Source: Verrucomicrobiota bacterium (lineage in GTDB: Bacteria > Verrucomicrobiota > Verrucomicrobiia > CAIQCK01). Taken from it: a DNA stretch of 64,000 bases. Where the stretch lies: positions 474,600-538,599 of the forward strand of contig JACRJX010000041.1 in assembly GCA_016235595.1 (NCBI GenBank), read 5' to 3'. Made by a program: the position numbers and the translations under genes. The notes below the pieces were generated by a model. It saw nothing but the letters and a program-made list of their open reading frames with translations, was not told the origin of the DNA and did not search any database. Below are positions 51,665 through 60,299 of the stretch, piece after piece (position 1 is the stretch's first letter; each line of letters opens with the position of its first letter).

Positions 51665-52681
51665 TCAGACTTGTCGTTGCCGGTAGTCGCGCGGCGTGCA
51701 GCGCATCTGCCGGCTGAAAACGTTGGTGAAATACTGGCTCGACGAAAAACCGCATGCGAACGCAATTTCCGTGATCGTCGCATCGGGCCGGCGCGCGAGT
51801 TGCTCGCAAGCCCGCTCGATTCGCGCATGGGTCAGATACCGGGTCGGCGTCATATTCGTCAACTTGCGAAAGTAATGAACAAACTGTGTCACTCCCATGT
51901 GACAGCTTTCCGCCATGGATTCAAGCGTCCACGGTTGGTCGAGCGTTGCCGTCAACTCGCCGAGAAACAGCCGCAGCGTCCGCTCAGCACTGGTCAACGA
52001 CTCGCGCAGGGGGATCTTTCGTTCCCGGAAAACCTCCAGCAACGCCAGCAATACCTCGTTAACCAGCACCGCCAGCCGCGAGCAACGACTGCCGTCGCGG
52101 TCCTCGTCCACCGCCTGCGCAATGCCAAGGAACCCCCGCCGTGTTTCCTCCGAGCCGGGCCAGACGTATTGTTCGTTCTGGCGCAGACAGCGCGTCAGAA
52201 AATCCAGGTCCGGGCGGTTGAGGATGATCCACGCCGGCCACGTCCACGTCTGGTGCGGCCGGCGCACGCCGACGTCGAGGATGAACCAGATCAGCTTGCT
52301 CGATCCGATACACGGATCGCCGAGCTGGTGCGGCTGCCATGGGCGCGTGATCATGAACTGGTCATGCGCCAGTGTTTGACGATTCGTCTCGATGAACACC
52401 GGCGTCTGTCCGCTCGCCATGAACGCGATCTCAATGCCCTCGTTCCGGTGGACCGGCAATCCCCAGTGCTGCTTGGGCCCGGCGTCCCAATAACCGATGC
52501 TGCGCACGCCCGGCAGTTGTTCGCGTCCGAGCCGCTGGCCGGGATAACCCTCTCGCGCCAGCGCGCTGAGCCGCACTTGGCCTGCGCGCACGGCTTCCAC
52601 CAGCGGCTGGCAACTGTCTGCGTAGTAGGTCTTGCCCGCTTCGCGATAAGCTGGCTGGTGGCGGATGACGGCTTGGCTCAT
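51665..52681 (-). CDS. AraC-family transcriptional regulator
   Basis: 338 residues. The N-terminal ~200 residues are a cupin-like sensor region (HWGLPVHRNEGIEIAFMASG, MITRPWQPHQLGDP). The C-terminal ~100 residues form two helix-turn-helix units: WTLESMAESCHMGVTQFVHY and TITEIAFACGFSSSQYFTNV, ending in FSRQMRCTPRDYRQRQ. The ligand is unknown but a sugar is common in the family. It is upstream of and operonic with the GT2 gene. Divergent promoters lie in the 235-bp gap before the chorismate mutase gene. Confidence 0.92.
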   Translation of the reverse strand: MSQAVIRHQPAYREAGKTYYADSCQPLVEAVRAGQVRLSALAREGYPGQRLGREQLPGVRSIGYWDAGPKQHWGLPVHRNEGIEIAFMASGQTPVFIETNRQTLAHDQFMITRPWQPHQLGDPCIGSSKLIWFILDVGVRRPHQTWTWPAWIILNRPDLDFLTRCLRQNEQYVWPGSEETRRGFLGIAQAVDEDRDGSRCSRLAVLVNEVLLALLEVFRERKIPLRESLTSAERTLRLFLGELTATLDQPWTLESMAESCHMGVTQFVHYFRKLTNMTPTRYLTHARIERACEQLARRPDATITEIAFACGFSSSQYFTNVFSRQMRCTPRDYRQRQV

Positions 52682-52815
52682 GATCGTGTCGGTCGGAAAA
52701 CCGCGTGGCCAGATTACCCGCAGCGCCCGTATTTGTCATCTTCTCTTGCCATCGCGCGCCGCCCGCAGCAACGTTTGCTAATGCAAAACGGACTGCGAGC
52801 GTTTAGAATTGCGAG

Positions 52816-52844
52816 TTGACGAGCGCACCTAAGCTTTGGATAAC
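52816..52844 (+). promoter_or_regulatory. Possible sigma-70 promoter for the chorismate mutase gene
   Basis: TTGACG, 17 bp, then GATAAC in the AT-richer gap before the chorismate mutase ATG, leaving a leader of ~65 nt. The surrounding 235-bp gap holds no ORF I would support. Confidence 0.45.
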
Positions 52845-52916
52845 AATAGACTGCAAACCATAATCTGCGTGAACACATCAGTGAAAAAAAGCCCCACAAG
52901 TCAATTTGGAGTCTGA

Positions 52917-53594
52917 ATGGGAAGCACAACGGCTGCCCTAGTTGCATTGAGAGAGACTCTGGCTGAATCGGAAGAGCCGATTCTGAGGGCATTGAAGTTT
53001 CGGATTCACCTGCCCTTCAACCAGGGGTTGTACTCCAAGCTGCCTCTGATCGGCCTGAGCCGGTTCGATGTCACGTTGTATTACAATGAACTCGGGCGCG
53101 CCCTGTCCGGAAGCTACAAACACGGCGAACGACCGTTGAGCGCCTTCTGGCTGCCGAACACGAGGCTCCCTTCCATGGATGTGACTCCCGACATCCGGCA
53201 GGGGTATGTGCGGGTCCTCCAACAGTTATGCAGCCCGGAAGACGACCCCAAGACCTATGGCAATGCGTCTCGCGGGGATCTGGATGCGCTTTGGTTCTTG
53301 TCGAAGCGAATCCACGAGGCGGGCATCTCCGTTGGCGAGAGAAAGCTGAGCGACGCGGATGATGAGACCATGGTGCGCTACAAGAACGAGGCCCGTGGAA
53401 AAGACGTGGACAGGCTGGCGGGCTTGCTCAAAGACGAAGAGCAGGAAAGAGCCGTGATTCAAAGAATCCAGTGGAAGGCCGGGCAAATCCAACTGGATCC
53501 CGGCATCGCAGAAAGACTGTTCCGGGATCTGGTGTTTCCCACCACCTTGAAACTGGAGGCGATGGTCATCATCAACGCCTACAGGTCCAATTAG
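52917..53594 (+). CDS. Chorismate mutase of the eukaryotic (AroQ-beta) type
   Basis: Converts chorismate to prephenate, the entry to Phe and Tyr. 225 residues; ggag lies 5 nt before the ATG. By hand alignment to yeast chorismate mutase, shared blocks are RGDLDALWFLSKRIHEAGI and LFRDLVFPTTLKLE. The yeast catalytic residues map onto Arg12 (R16), Arg131 (R157), Lys143 (K168), Glu177 (E198), Thr220 (T242) and Glu224 (E246). Yeast Asn194 is Asp173 here, as in the E. coli enzyme. A one-residue insertion precedes Lys143. Bacterial chorismate mutases are usually the short AroQ-alpha type, so this large, regulated-type fold is unusual. It converges with the PPi-PFK gene. Confidence 0.85.
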   Translation: MGSTTAALVALRETLAESEEPILRALKFRIHLPFNQGLYSKLPLIGLSRFDVTLYYNELGRALSGSYKHGERPLSAFWLPNTRLPSMDVTPDIRQGYVRVLQQLCSPEDDPKTYGNASRGDLDALWFLSKRIHEAGISVGERKLSDADDETMVRYKNEARGKDVDRLAGLLKDEEQERAVIQRIQWKAGQIQLDPGIAERLFRDLVFPTTLKLEAMVIINAYRSN

Positions 53595-53616
53595 AGAAGC
53601 GGTTGGTTGATGGCCC

Positions 53617-53654
53617 AAAAAGAGTTCGGGCGGATTTGTTGCCAAACCCGCCCG
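53617..53654 (-). terminator. Intrinsic terminator for the PPi-phosphofructokinase gene
   Basis: CGGGCGGATTTG (53627-53638) pairs with CAAACCCGCCCG (53643-53654) with one mismatch around a 4-nt loop. On the minus strand it is followed within 5 nt by a T-run (A-run at 53617-53621), ~30 bp after the stop. Confidence 0.75.
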
Positions 53655-53685
53655 AGTGATTCCTGCCGGTCTTTGACCGGAACGG

Positions 53686-54981
53686 CTATTTGGCGCCGTA
53701 TTCGCCGCACTTCTTCTCGATGAGTTGCTTTTCCAGACGCACGTATTTCGGCAGGCCGCCTTCCATGGGCGGCGTCACTTCACCTTGAATCAGCGGGCGG
53801 GCGTATTCGATGAATTTCTCGTTCGGCAGGATGCCCTTCTCATTGAGCCAGTCGCGCGGCACCAGTTTCTCGTTGTTGGCGATTTCGGCCAGCGGCGTTG
53901 TGCCGGCGCCGAATTTCACACTGTCGCCGGAGCCTTCGCGGGTGAGAGTCACCATCACGTCGGTCTGGCCCTCGACCGCGAGCTGCACAGCGCGCGCGCC
54001 AGCCATGTAGGCGTTGTCGCGGTCGGTCTTGCTGGCGCAATGACTCGCCGAGCGTTGGATGACGCCGAGCTTGGCGGTGCGGCACTTCACGCCGGCTTCC
54101 TTCTCGATGATGTTGCGGATGCTTTCAGCCACGCCGCCGAGTTGCGTGTGGCCGAAGGCGTCCTTGACGAACTTGCCGTCCATGAAGTTGATGAGCTTGC
54201 CGTCCGGCCCGAGCAAACCTTCGCCGACAACGACGACGCAACGGTTATACTTGGCGACGACTTCCTTCACCTCGGCGACAAACGCTTCCTGCACGAACGG
54301 CACTTCCGGCAACAGGATGATGTGCGGGCCGTCCTCCTCGGAACGCTTGGCCAGCACGGTGCCGGCGGCGATCCAGCCGGCGTGGCGGCCCATGACTTCG
54401 ATGAGGTTGCATGTGGGATTGCTGCACATCGCCTCGGTGTCACGCGAAGCTTCCATCACAGCGGTGGAGAGATACTTGATGACACTGCCGTAGCCGGGGC
54501 AGTGGTCGGTGAACGGCAGGTCGTTGTCGATCGTCTTCGGCACGCCGATAACGCGCAGGTCGTAGCCCTGCTCCTTCGCCAGCTTGTTGACCTTGTCGGC
54601 GGTGTCCATCGAATCGTTGCCGCCGATGTAGAAGAAATAGCGGATGTTCTGCGCCTTGAAGACTTCGAGGATACGCTCACAATCGCGCTGGGCCTCGGCG
54701 GCCTTGGCGGCGTCCTTGCTGTCAAACGCGAGCTTGTGACGGCACGAACCGAGCGCGGCGGCCGGCGTGTAGAGCAGGCCTTTGATCGTGCTGTTCTTCT
54801 CATCTCCCAAATTGATGATTTGTTCGTTGAGCACGCCGAGGATGCCGTTCAAGGCGCCGTAAACTTCCTCGATTTGTTCGTGCTTGAAAGCCTCTTCGAT
54901 GACGCCAGCGATACTGGCGTTGATCACTGCGGTCGGCCCACCCGACTGCGCCACGATGCAATTTCCGACTAAGTCTGCCAT
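53686..54981 (-). CDS. pfp: Pyrophosphate-dependent 6-phosphofructokinase
   Basis: 431 residues. Phosphorylates fructose 6-phosphate to fructose 1,6-bisphosphate using PPi, a reversible glycolytic step. Motifs: VAQSGGPTAVINASIAGVIE, YIGGNDSMDTADKV, GVPKTIDNDLPF, VMGRHAGWIAAG. The Asp in GGND and the Lys in PKTIDND are the residues that mark PPi rather than ATP use. Its start has a good aggag-like site (agagga). It is divergent from DUF1015. Confidence 0.93.
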   Translation of the reverse strand: MADLVGNCIVAQSGGPTAVINASIAGVIEEAFKHEQIEEVYGALNGILGVLNEQIINLGDEKNSTIKGLLYTPAAALGSCRHKLAFDSKDAAKAAEAQRDCERILEVFKAQNIRYFFYIGGNDSMDTADKVNKLAKEQGYDLRVIGVPKTIDNDLPFTDHCPGYGSVIKYLSTAVMEASRDTEAMCSNPTCNLIEVMGRHAGWIAAGTVLAKRSEEDGPHIILLPEVPFVQEAFVAEVKEVVAKYNRCVVVVGEGLLGPDGKLINFMDGKFVKDAFGHTQLGGVAESIRNIIEKEAGVKCRTAKLGVIQRSASHCASKTDRDNAYMAGARAVQLAVEGQTDVMVTLTREGSGDSVKFGAGTTPLAEIANNEKLVPRDWLNEKGILPNEKFIEYARPLIQGEVTPPMEGGLPKYVRLEKQLIEKKCGEYGAK

Positions 54982-55183
54982 AAAGTTGTTCCTCTGCTAT
55001 AACGACGGCATATGTTCCAAAGTACAGCATACTTGCAAACGGTCTGCGGCAAGTCAACTCCCTGATTCCCGCAACCTCCCCTGTTTCTTTCACCTCGCGT
55101 TTTTAATTGCAGAAAGCCGCGCTTTCAGCCGCCTTGACAGTCGCCAGCTTCTCCAACATCATCCGCAGAAAGAACAGGGCACC

Positions 55184-56500
55184 ATGGCAGATTTTCAACC
55201 ATTCCAAGCTTTGAGTTATAATCTTGATCGCCTCCGACAGCAGCCGGAGCGAGGCGCCGGCCTTGCCGACGTGCTCACCGAGCCTTACGACAAGATCACG
55301 CCGGAAATGCAGACGGCCTACTACGGACGGCACGACCACAACATCGTGCGCGTCATTCTCGGCCGCGAAGAGGCGGGCGACACCGATCAGCGCAACAAAT
55401 ACACGCGCGCAGCGGGGTCTTTTCGCGCCTGGCAGCAGGAGAAGTTCCTCGTCCGCCGCGATCGGCCGGCGATTTTCGCCTACGAGCAGACATTCCGCGT
55501 TGGCGACCGGGAACTGACCCGCCGCGCGTTGATCGGCCGTGTGCGGCTCAGCCGGCCGGAGGAAGGCCAGATTCTGCCGCACGAGCGCACACTCAGCAAA
55601 CCGAAGGCCGACCGCCTCAACCTGTTGCGCCACGCGCAGGCGCATTTCGGCCAGATTTTTCTGCTTTATCCGGGCAGCGGCGCGGAACTGGCTTCGGCGC
55701 GCGCCGCGGCGACGCCGATGGCGAAATTCGAGGATGCCTACGGCATCCGCCACCGTCTCACGGCCATCGAGGAAGGCGCGGATCTAAAAACGGTGCAACA
55801 AGCGCTGCGACCGCTCAAATTCTACATCGCCGACGGCCACCATCGGTTTGAGACCTCGCTCAACTATCGCGAGGAGATGCGGCGGCAGCATCCGAACGCC
55901 GGCCCTGATGCGCCGTTTGAATTCACGATGGCGACGCTCGTGGCGATGGATGATCCGGGCCTCGTCGTGTTGCCGACGCATCGGCTGGTCCACAACATTG
56001 CCAGCTTCAGCGTCGATGCGCTGCGCGGCGCGCTGGCGGAATGGTTCAATCTCGAACCTGCCGCCGACCTCAACGCGCTGCTCGCGCGCATGGGACAAAC
56101 GCCAGCCGATGATCACTGGTTCGGATTGTTCCTTCCCGACAGTGGTTTCACGCTGCTGAAGCTGCGCCGCGACCGCGACCGCGCGCCTCTGTTTGCCGGG
56201 CAGCCGCCGCTGTGGGAAAACCTGGACGTTGCAATCCTGCACACAGTGATCCTCGACCGGATGCTTGGCATCAACGAAGAGCGGCTTCGCGAGGAATCCA
56301 ACCTCCACTATCTGCGCGAGGCAGCCACAGGCGTCGAGAGCGTTCGTGGAGGACAGGGCCAGGCGTTCTTCCTGCTGAATCCGACACCGGTGCGCGCGGT
56401 GCAGGCCATCGCCGACGCTCGCTCGCGGATGCCGCAAAAGAGCACGGATTTCTATCCAAAACTGCCGACGGGGATGACCATCTACGACGTCTCGGTGTAG
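55184..56500 (+). CDS. DUF1015 family protein
   Basis: 438 residues from ATG 55184. A DUF1015 protein, found in many bacteria and archaea, with unknown activity. Family marks: an N-terminal F-P-LR-type region (FQPFQALSYNLDRLRQQPER), TEPYDKITPEMQ, RRALIGRVRLSRPEEGQI, and FYIADGHHRFETSLNYREEM. An upstream in-frame ATG overlaps the divergent PPi-PFK region and is rejected. The stop is 36 bp before the convergent TPR gene. Confidence 0.9.
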   Translation: MADFQPFQALSYNLDRLRQQPERGAGLADVLTEPYDKITPEMQTAYYGRHDHNIVRVILGREEAGDTDQRNKYTRAAGSFRAWQQEKFLVRRDRPAIFAYEQTFRVGDRELTRRALIGRVRLSRPEEGQILPHERTLSKPKADRLNLLRHAQAHFGQIFLLYPGSGAELASARAAATPMAKFEDAYGIRHRLTAIEEGADLKTVQQALRPLKFYIADGHHRFETSLNYREEMRRQHPNAGPDAPFEFTMATLVAMDDPGLVVLPTHRLVHNIASFSVDALRGALAEWFNLEPAADLNALLARMGQTPADDHWFGLFLPDSGFTLLKLRRDRDRAPLFAGQPPLWENLDVAILHTVILDRMLGINEERLREESNLHYLREAATGVESVRGGQGQAFFLLNPTPVRAVQAIADARSRMPQKSTDFYPKLPTGMTIYDVSV

Positions 56501-56535
56501 GCAGCGACGCTGGCGCTCCGCCACGCAGGCGGAAG

Positions 56536-58341
56536 TTACGGTTTGGCCGGCGCGACGGCGGGCGTGGTCTTTTGCGGGCCATCGCCGAGCATCTTGAGCT
56601 TCTCGGCAACGGACTTGTTGTTCGGCTCGATTCCAATACCCTTGCGAAGTTGCTCGCGGGCGAGATCTTTCTTGCCGAGTTTGAGGTAGATGTCGGCGAG
56701 ATGCTCGAACACGGTGGCGTCTTCCTTGGCCGCGTCGCTCTTGGCCGCCTCGCTGACGTATTGGAGCGCCTTGCGGTAATCGCCCTTGCGGTAATAGACC
56801 CATCCGAGGCTGTCGAGGAACGCGCCGTTCTTCGGCTGGATCTTCAGCGCGTGTTTGACCAGTTCCTCGGCTTCCTTGAGGTTGATGTTTTTCTCGGCAA
56901 ACATGTAGCCGAGATAGTTGCAACTCTCGTCGTTATCTGGATTCAGTTTGATGGATTGGCGGAAGAGCTTCGTGGCGAGGTCGAACTGCTTGGCACGCTC
57001 GGCGGCGGCGCCGTAATAGAAGTAGAACGCGCTGTCCATCAGTTCCTTGTCTTCGGTACGCGCCTTGGCCATCGCCTCCGCCTGCGCAAACGCCTCCACG
57101 GCCGCCGGATAATCCTTCATGCTGCTATAGATCAGCCCATGGAAATAAGGCACGCGCGCGCTGACCGGGAAACGATCCCTGGCGCGCTGCAAAGTCTGGA
57201 TCGCTTCCTTGGGATGCTTCTGCGCCACCTGCAGCCGGGCCACGCGCAGGTAAAGCTCAAGTTCCTTCGGGTTCAGGATCAGCGCCTGCTCGTAGTTGGC
57301 CTGGGCGCGTTCGAGCATCTTGCTGTCTTCGTAAAAATTCCCGAGCATCCGATAGACTTTCCAGTTCAACGGCTGGCGCTTCGCCACTTCCTCGATCTGC
57401 GCAGCACCCTGGATGAAATCCTTTTTTGCGGCGTAGGCATAGGCGAGCCGCTCGCGGACCTCCAACACGTCAGGTCGTTTTTCCAGCAGTTTCTTATAGA
57501 GGGCGATGCCATCGTCGGGCCGACCGATCATGACGTAGTAACCGGCGAGACGAAATGGAACGCTCAAATCCTCCGGGGCAAATCCCTGGGCTTTTCCGTA
57601 GCACTCGATGGCGCGGTCGGTCTTGGGCTTCTGCTTGTAAACGATCTTGACGGCCTTCTCGATGTCCGGGCCGCGCATTGCCACCACGTAGAGATCGCCC
57701 AGCGTGGCCCAATAGTGGGCATCCTCGCTCTTCTGCGCAAACGCGCGCTCCAGTGCCTTGAGCGAGTCGGCGGTTCTCCGGTCCCTCAGGTAACAGCCGA
57801 CGAGCGATTGATACGGCCCGATCTGGAGCGGGTCGAGCTTGCTGGCGGCAGTGTAGGCGATGGCGGCTTTGTCCTTCTTCCCGACGGTCTGATAAGCGAT
57901 GCCGAGGAGCAGTTGGATTTCGTAACGCTTGCTGTTCGCCGCCGCCGCCTTGGTGAGCACCCCGAGCGCCTTGTCGTTCTGCTTGCGCCGCAGATATTCC
58001 GCGCCGAGCTTGGCGGCCAGTTCCACCTGGCCCGGGTCAAGCTTCAGCGCGGCCTCGTATTCGGCAATTGCGCGCTCCGGTTCCCGCCGCAACTCGTAAA
58101 GCTGGCCCGCCGCATAGTGCGCTATCGCCTCGGCACGAGCCTGCGCTTCGGGTGTGAGTTGGAGGATGTCGCGGCTGGGGGCGCGCTTGATGTTTTTCGT
58201 CGCCGTTGAAGGCGCCGGTTTCGACGGTTGGGTGGCCGTGGCGCCGCTGCACCACACGCCGCCCGCCAGCACCAAGCCAAACGCCACCGCTCGCGCAAGC
58301 CAGCCGGCTGCGCGTCGGAAACCTTGTTGGTCTTTCAACAC
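56536..58341 (-). CDS. Exported TPR-repeat protein
   Basis: 601 residues from a GTG at 58341. A signal-like N-terminus (WLARAVAFGLVLAGGVWCSGA) precedes at least ten TPR units, for example AIAHYAAGQLYELRREPERA and PKNGAFLDSLGWVYYRKGDY. The Trp-Cys-Ser near residue 30 could serve as a lipobox. The protein is probably anchored outside the cytoplasm as a scaffold. The bS22-like and hisG genes precede it on the same strand. An alternative TTG start is one codon downstream. Confidence 0.82.
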   Translation of the reverse strand: MLKDQQGFRRAAGWLARAVAFGLVLAGGVWCSGATATQPSKPAPSTATKNIKRAPSRDILQLTPEAQARAEAIAHYAAGQLYELRREPERAIAEYEAALKLDPGQVELAAKLGAEYLRRKQNDKALGVLTKAAAANSKRYEIQLLLGIAYQTVGKKDKAAIAYTAASKLDPLQIGPYQSLVGCYLRDRRTADSLKALERAFAQKSEDAHYWATLGDLYVVAMRGPDIEKAVKIVYKQKPKTDRAIECYGKAQGFAPEDLSVPFRLAGYYVMIGRPDDGIALYKKLLEKRPDVLEVRERLAYAYAAKKDFIQGAAQIEEVAKRQPLNWKVYRMLGNFYEDSKMLERAQANYEQALILNPKELELYLRVARLQVAQKHPKEAIQTLQRARDRFPVSARVPYFHGLIYSSMKDYPAAVEAFAQAEAMAKARTEDKELMDSAFYFYYGAAAERAKQFDLATKLFRQSIKLNPDNDESCNYLGYMFAEKNINLKEAEELVKHALKIQPKNGAFLDSLGWVYYRKGDYRKALQYVSEAAKSDAAKEDATVFEHLADIYLKLGKKDLAREQLRKGIGIEPNNKSVAEKLKMLGDGPQKTTPAVAPAKP

Positions 58342-58360
58342 AAGCTTTCTTTCCCGCGAA

Positions 58361-58384
58361 GCGCGCCGGCCTGTGCCGGCGCGC
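58361..58384. repeat. Perfect 10-bp palindrome between TPR and bS22-like genes
   Basis: GCGCGCCGGC-CTGT-GCCGGCGCGC. The same GCCGGC core sits in the 58.39-58.42 kb stretch next to it and at 23.15 kb. No T-run follows on either strand, so it is more like a dispersed repeat than a terminator. Confidence 0.5.
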
Positions 58385-58424
58385 GTGTTCCATGGCTACC
58401 GAGCCGGCCGGACGCCGGCACGGC

Positions 58425-58526
58425 TTACTTCTGCCACGCGCGTTTCATGTGACGGTGCGCCTTTGAACGCTTCCGTCGCTTATGTCGATTCATCTTTGCT
58501 TTGCGACGTTTCTTGATGGATCCCAT
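58425..58526 (-). CDS. 33-residue basic protein, bS22 / AURKAIP1-COX24 domain family
   Basis: MGSIKKRRKAKMNRHKRRKR continuing to a Trp-Gln-Lys end, 33 residues with roughly half Lys/Arg. It matches the pattern of the AURKAIP1/COX24 domain; the mycobacterial small ribosomal subunit protein bS22 begins similarly (MGSVIKKRRKRM) and is the same length. Probably bound to 16S rRNA in the small subunit. A good ribosome binding site (aagga, 8-nt spacing) supports the start. It is 45 bp downstream of hisG on the same strand. Easily missed by gene callers because of its size. Confidence 0.85.
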   Translation of the reverse strand: MGSIKKRRKAKMNRHKRRKRSKAHRHMKRAWQK

Positions 58527-58571
58527 GGACTATTTCCTTCGGACAGTGTTTGAAAAAACGGGTTGGGCGGC

Positions 58572-59471
58572 TTACGCCACCACTTTGTTCAACGGATACT
58601 CGATGATGCCCTCCGCGCCGACCGCTTTGAGCTGCGGGATGATCTCCCGCACGATGTTCTCGTCAATGATCGTCTCGACGGCGACCCAGCCACGCTGGCT
58701 CAGCGTGCTGACCGTCGGGTTGCGCAACGCCGGGAGTTCTTTCAACAGTTTCGGCAATTGCTTGCGCTGAATGTTCATCTTCAGGCCGACCTTCTCCTGA
58801 GCCGCCAGCGCGCCTTTGAGCAACATCACCAGCACCTCGATCTTGTGGCGCTTCCAGTCATCGGCCCACGCCTTGCGGTTGGCAATGAACTGCGGATACG
58901 ACGTCGTCAGCGTGTCCACGATGCGGAGGTTGTTCGCCTTCAGCGACGAACCGGTCTCGGTCAGCTCCACGATCGCGTCCACCAGCCGGTCGGCAGCCTT
59001 CACCTCGGTGGCACCCCACGAAAATTCCACTTCCGCCTCCACGCCGTGCCGCTTGAGCCAGCGGCGCGTGAGGTTCACCACCTCCGTCGCGATCCGCTTG
59101 CCCTGCAAGTCTTTCGGGCCTTTGACCGGCGAATCGTTCGGCACTGCCAGCACCCAGCGCGCCGGCATCAGTGTCTGCTTCGAGAACGCGATCTCCGCCA
59201 CCGCGTGCACGTCGCTGGCGTTTTCCTCGATCCAGTCCTTGCCCGTCAGCCCGGCGTCGAGCGAGCCCAACTCCACATAACGGCTGATTTCCTGCGCACG
59301 GATGAGGCGCACCTCGATCTCCGGGTCGTTGATTCGCGGCACATAAGAGCGGCTGCTGACGTTCACGACAAAGCCGGCCTTCGCCATCAGGGCAAACGCC
59401 GACTCCTGCAGGCTGCCTTTCGGCAACCCCAGTCGCAGCACCTTCTTCGATGTTTTCTTTGTTTCGCTCAC
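58572..59471 (-). CDS. hisG: ATP phosphoribosyltransferase
   Basis: First step of histidine synthesis: ATP plus PRPP to phosphoribosyl-ATP. 299 residues from GTG 59471; an upstream TTG is also possible, and no clear ribosome binding site separates them. The long form is present: catalytic part (VLRLGLPKGSLQESAFALM, DAGLTGKDWI, KIATEVVNLTR-type region) followed by a C-terminal ACT-like regulatory domain (NPTVSTLSQRGWVAVETII, EGIIEYPLNKVVA) expected to bind histidine. It is separated from hisDCB by ~43 kb. Confidence 0.92.
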   Translation of the reverse strand: MSETKKTSKKVLRLGLPKGSLQESAFALMAKAGFVVNVSSRSYVPRINDPEIEVRLIRAQEISRYVELGSLDAGLTGKDWIEENASDVHAVAEIAFSKQTLMPARWVLAVPNDSPVKGPKDLQGKRIATEVVNLTRRWLKRHGVEAEVEFSWGATEVKAADRLVDAIVELTETGSSLKANNLRIVDTLTTSYPQFIANRKAWADDWKRHKIEVLVMLLKGALAAQEKVGLKMNIQRKQLPKLLKELPALRNPTVSTLSQRGWVAVETIIDENIVREIIPQLKAVGAEGIIEYPLNKVVA

Positions 59472-59818
59472 AACGGGTCGCAAACTATAGGTAGGCCCCC
59501 GCCGCAAATCAACGATTGTTTCCGAAGAATAGCGCCTTGGGTTGCGGCAGGCCGCCTGCCCTCACGCGGCGGCCCGGCGCAAGATAATCAGCCACGAGTG
59601 AGTCCCGGTCCAGATCTCCTCGGGATCTCAAACGGCTGCGGAGCAAGAAGTTCGGGTAGGGCTCGCCGTCCCTGGCGAGCCGCAGTCGCTGGAAAGTGAA
59701 CGGAGACGGTTCAGCGGGGACGCTTCGCCTGCCTTGGGTTTGATCGTGTTGCGGGCAACTGTGGCGGCGATCTTTGACCCCGAACGCTTTCGGGACTGAC
59801 CGCCGATGACCGTAAAGA

Positions 59819-59861
59819 GGACATTCCTGTCCGCCCTCTTTGTTCGCGGACAAGAATGTCC
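59819..59861. repeat. Inverted repeat
   Basis: Arms 59819-59834 and 59846-59861 match as inverted copies at 15 of 16 positions, with an 11-bp centre. Flanked by other palindromes. Confidence 0.65.
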
Positions 59862-59902
59862 GCGTCACGTACAAACGGTCGCTGACCATCGTTACAAATC
59901 CT

Positions 59903-60007
59903 CCACCCCGTCGGGGTGGAAATCACTCAGCCCGGCGTTGGCCGGTCCTCCGGCCTACGCCGGGAAACCATCCCAAATAATAGTCAACCCCGAACGGGGT
60001 TGAATCA
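59903..60007 (+). repeat. Composite palindromic repeat, copy A
   Basis: Order: hairpin CCACCCC-GTC-GGGGTGG (59903-59919), a 34-bp near-palindrome (59931-59964; CCCGGCGTTGGCCGG, TCCT, CCGGCCTACGCCGGG), spacer with ATCCC, then CAACCCC-GAAC-GGGGTTG (59985-60002) and GAATC. Copy B lies inverted ~20 bp further on. Confidence 0.8.
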
Positions 60008-60023
60008 ATGACCGGTTTGGATT

Positions 60024-60122
60024 CAACCACTTTCAGGGTTGTGGATATTTCTTTGGATATACCCGGGGTAGGCCGGAGGACCGGCCAACCCCGGGCTGAA
60101 TGATTGAATCCCGTTGGGATTC
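60024..60122 (-). repeat. Composite palindromic repeat, copy B (inverted)
   Basis: Read on the minus strand it has the same order as copy A: hairpin GAATCCC-AAC-GGGATTC (60106-60122), a 34-bp near-palindrome (60062-60095), spacer with ATCC, then CAACCC...GGTTG (60024-60041). Relative to copy A, the 34-bp palindrome differs only at positions 6 and 29, which pair with one another. Confidence 0.8.
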
Positions 60123-60299
60123 CCGGATTCATGGTGACCAAGTTTCGGGGTCAGGGTCTGAGAGAAAGACCAACCCCAGTTTCCATGGTCGCGGACCCCC
60201 GATTCCGCTGGCCCGCAGACTGGTTTCTTTAGGCGAGAATTCGTGTTGCTATTGAGGCGCGTTTATGATTGCGTCGCGTTGACCCAAGGAGAATTCGAG

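Noticed and set aside
56212..58209. 665-residue open frame on the plus strand
   Set aside because: Antisense to the TPR protein; repeated LA/EL patterns reflect the TPR repeats on the other strand.
59509..59889. 126-residue open frame on the minus strand
   Set aside because: Spans inverted repeats and has no family motif; likely an artefact of palindromic DNA.
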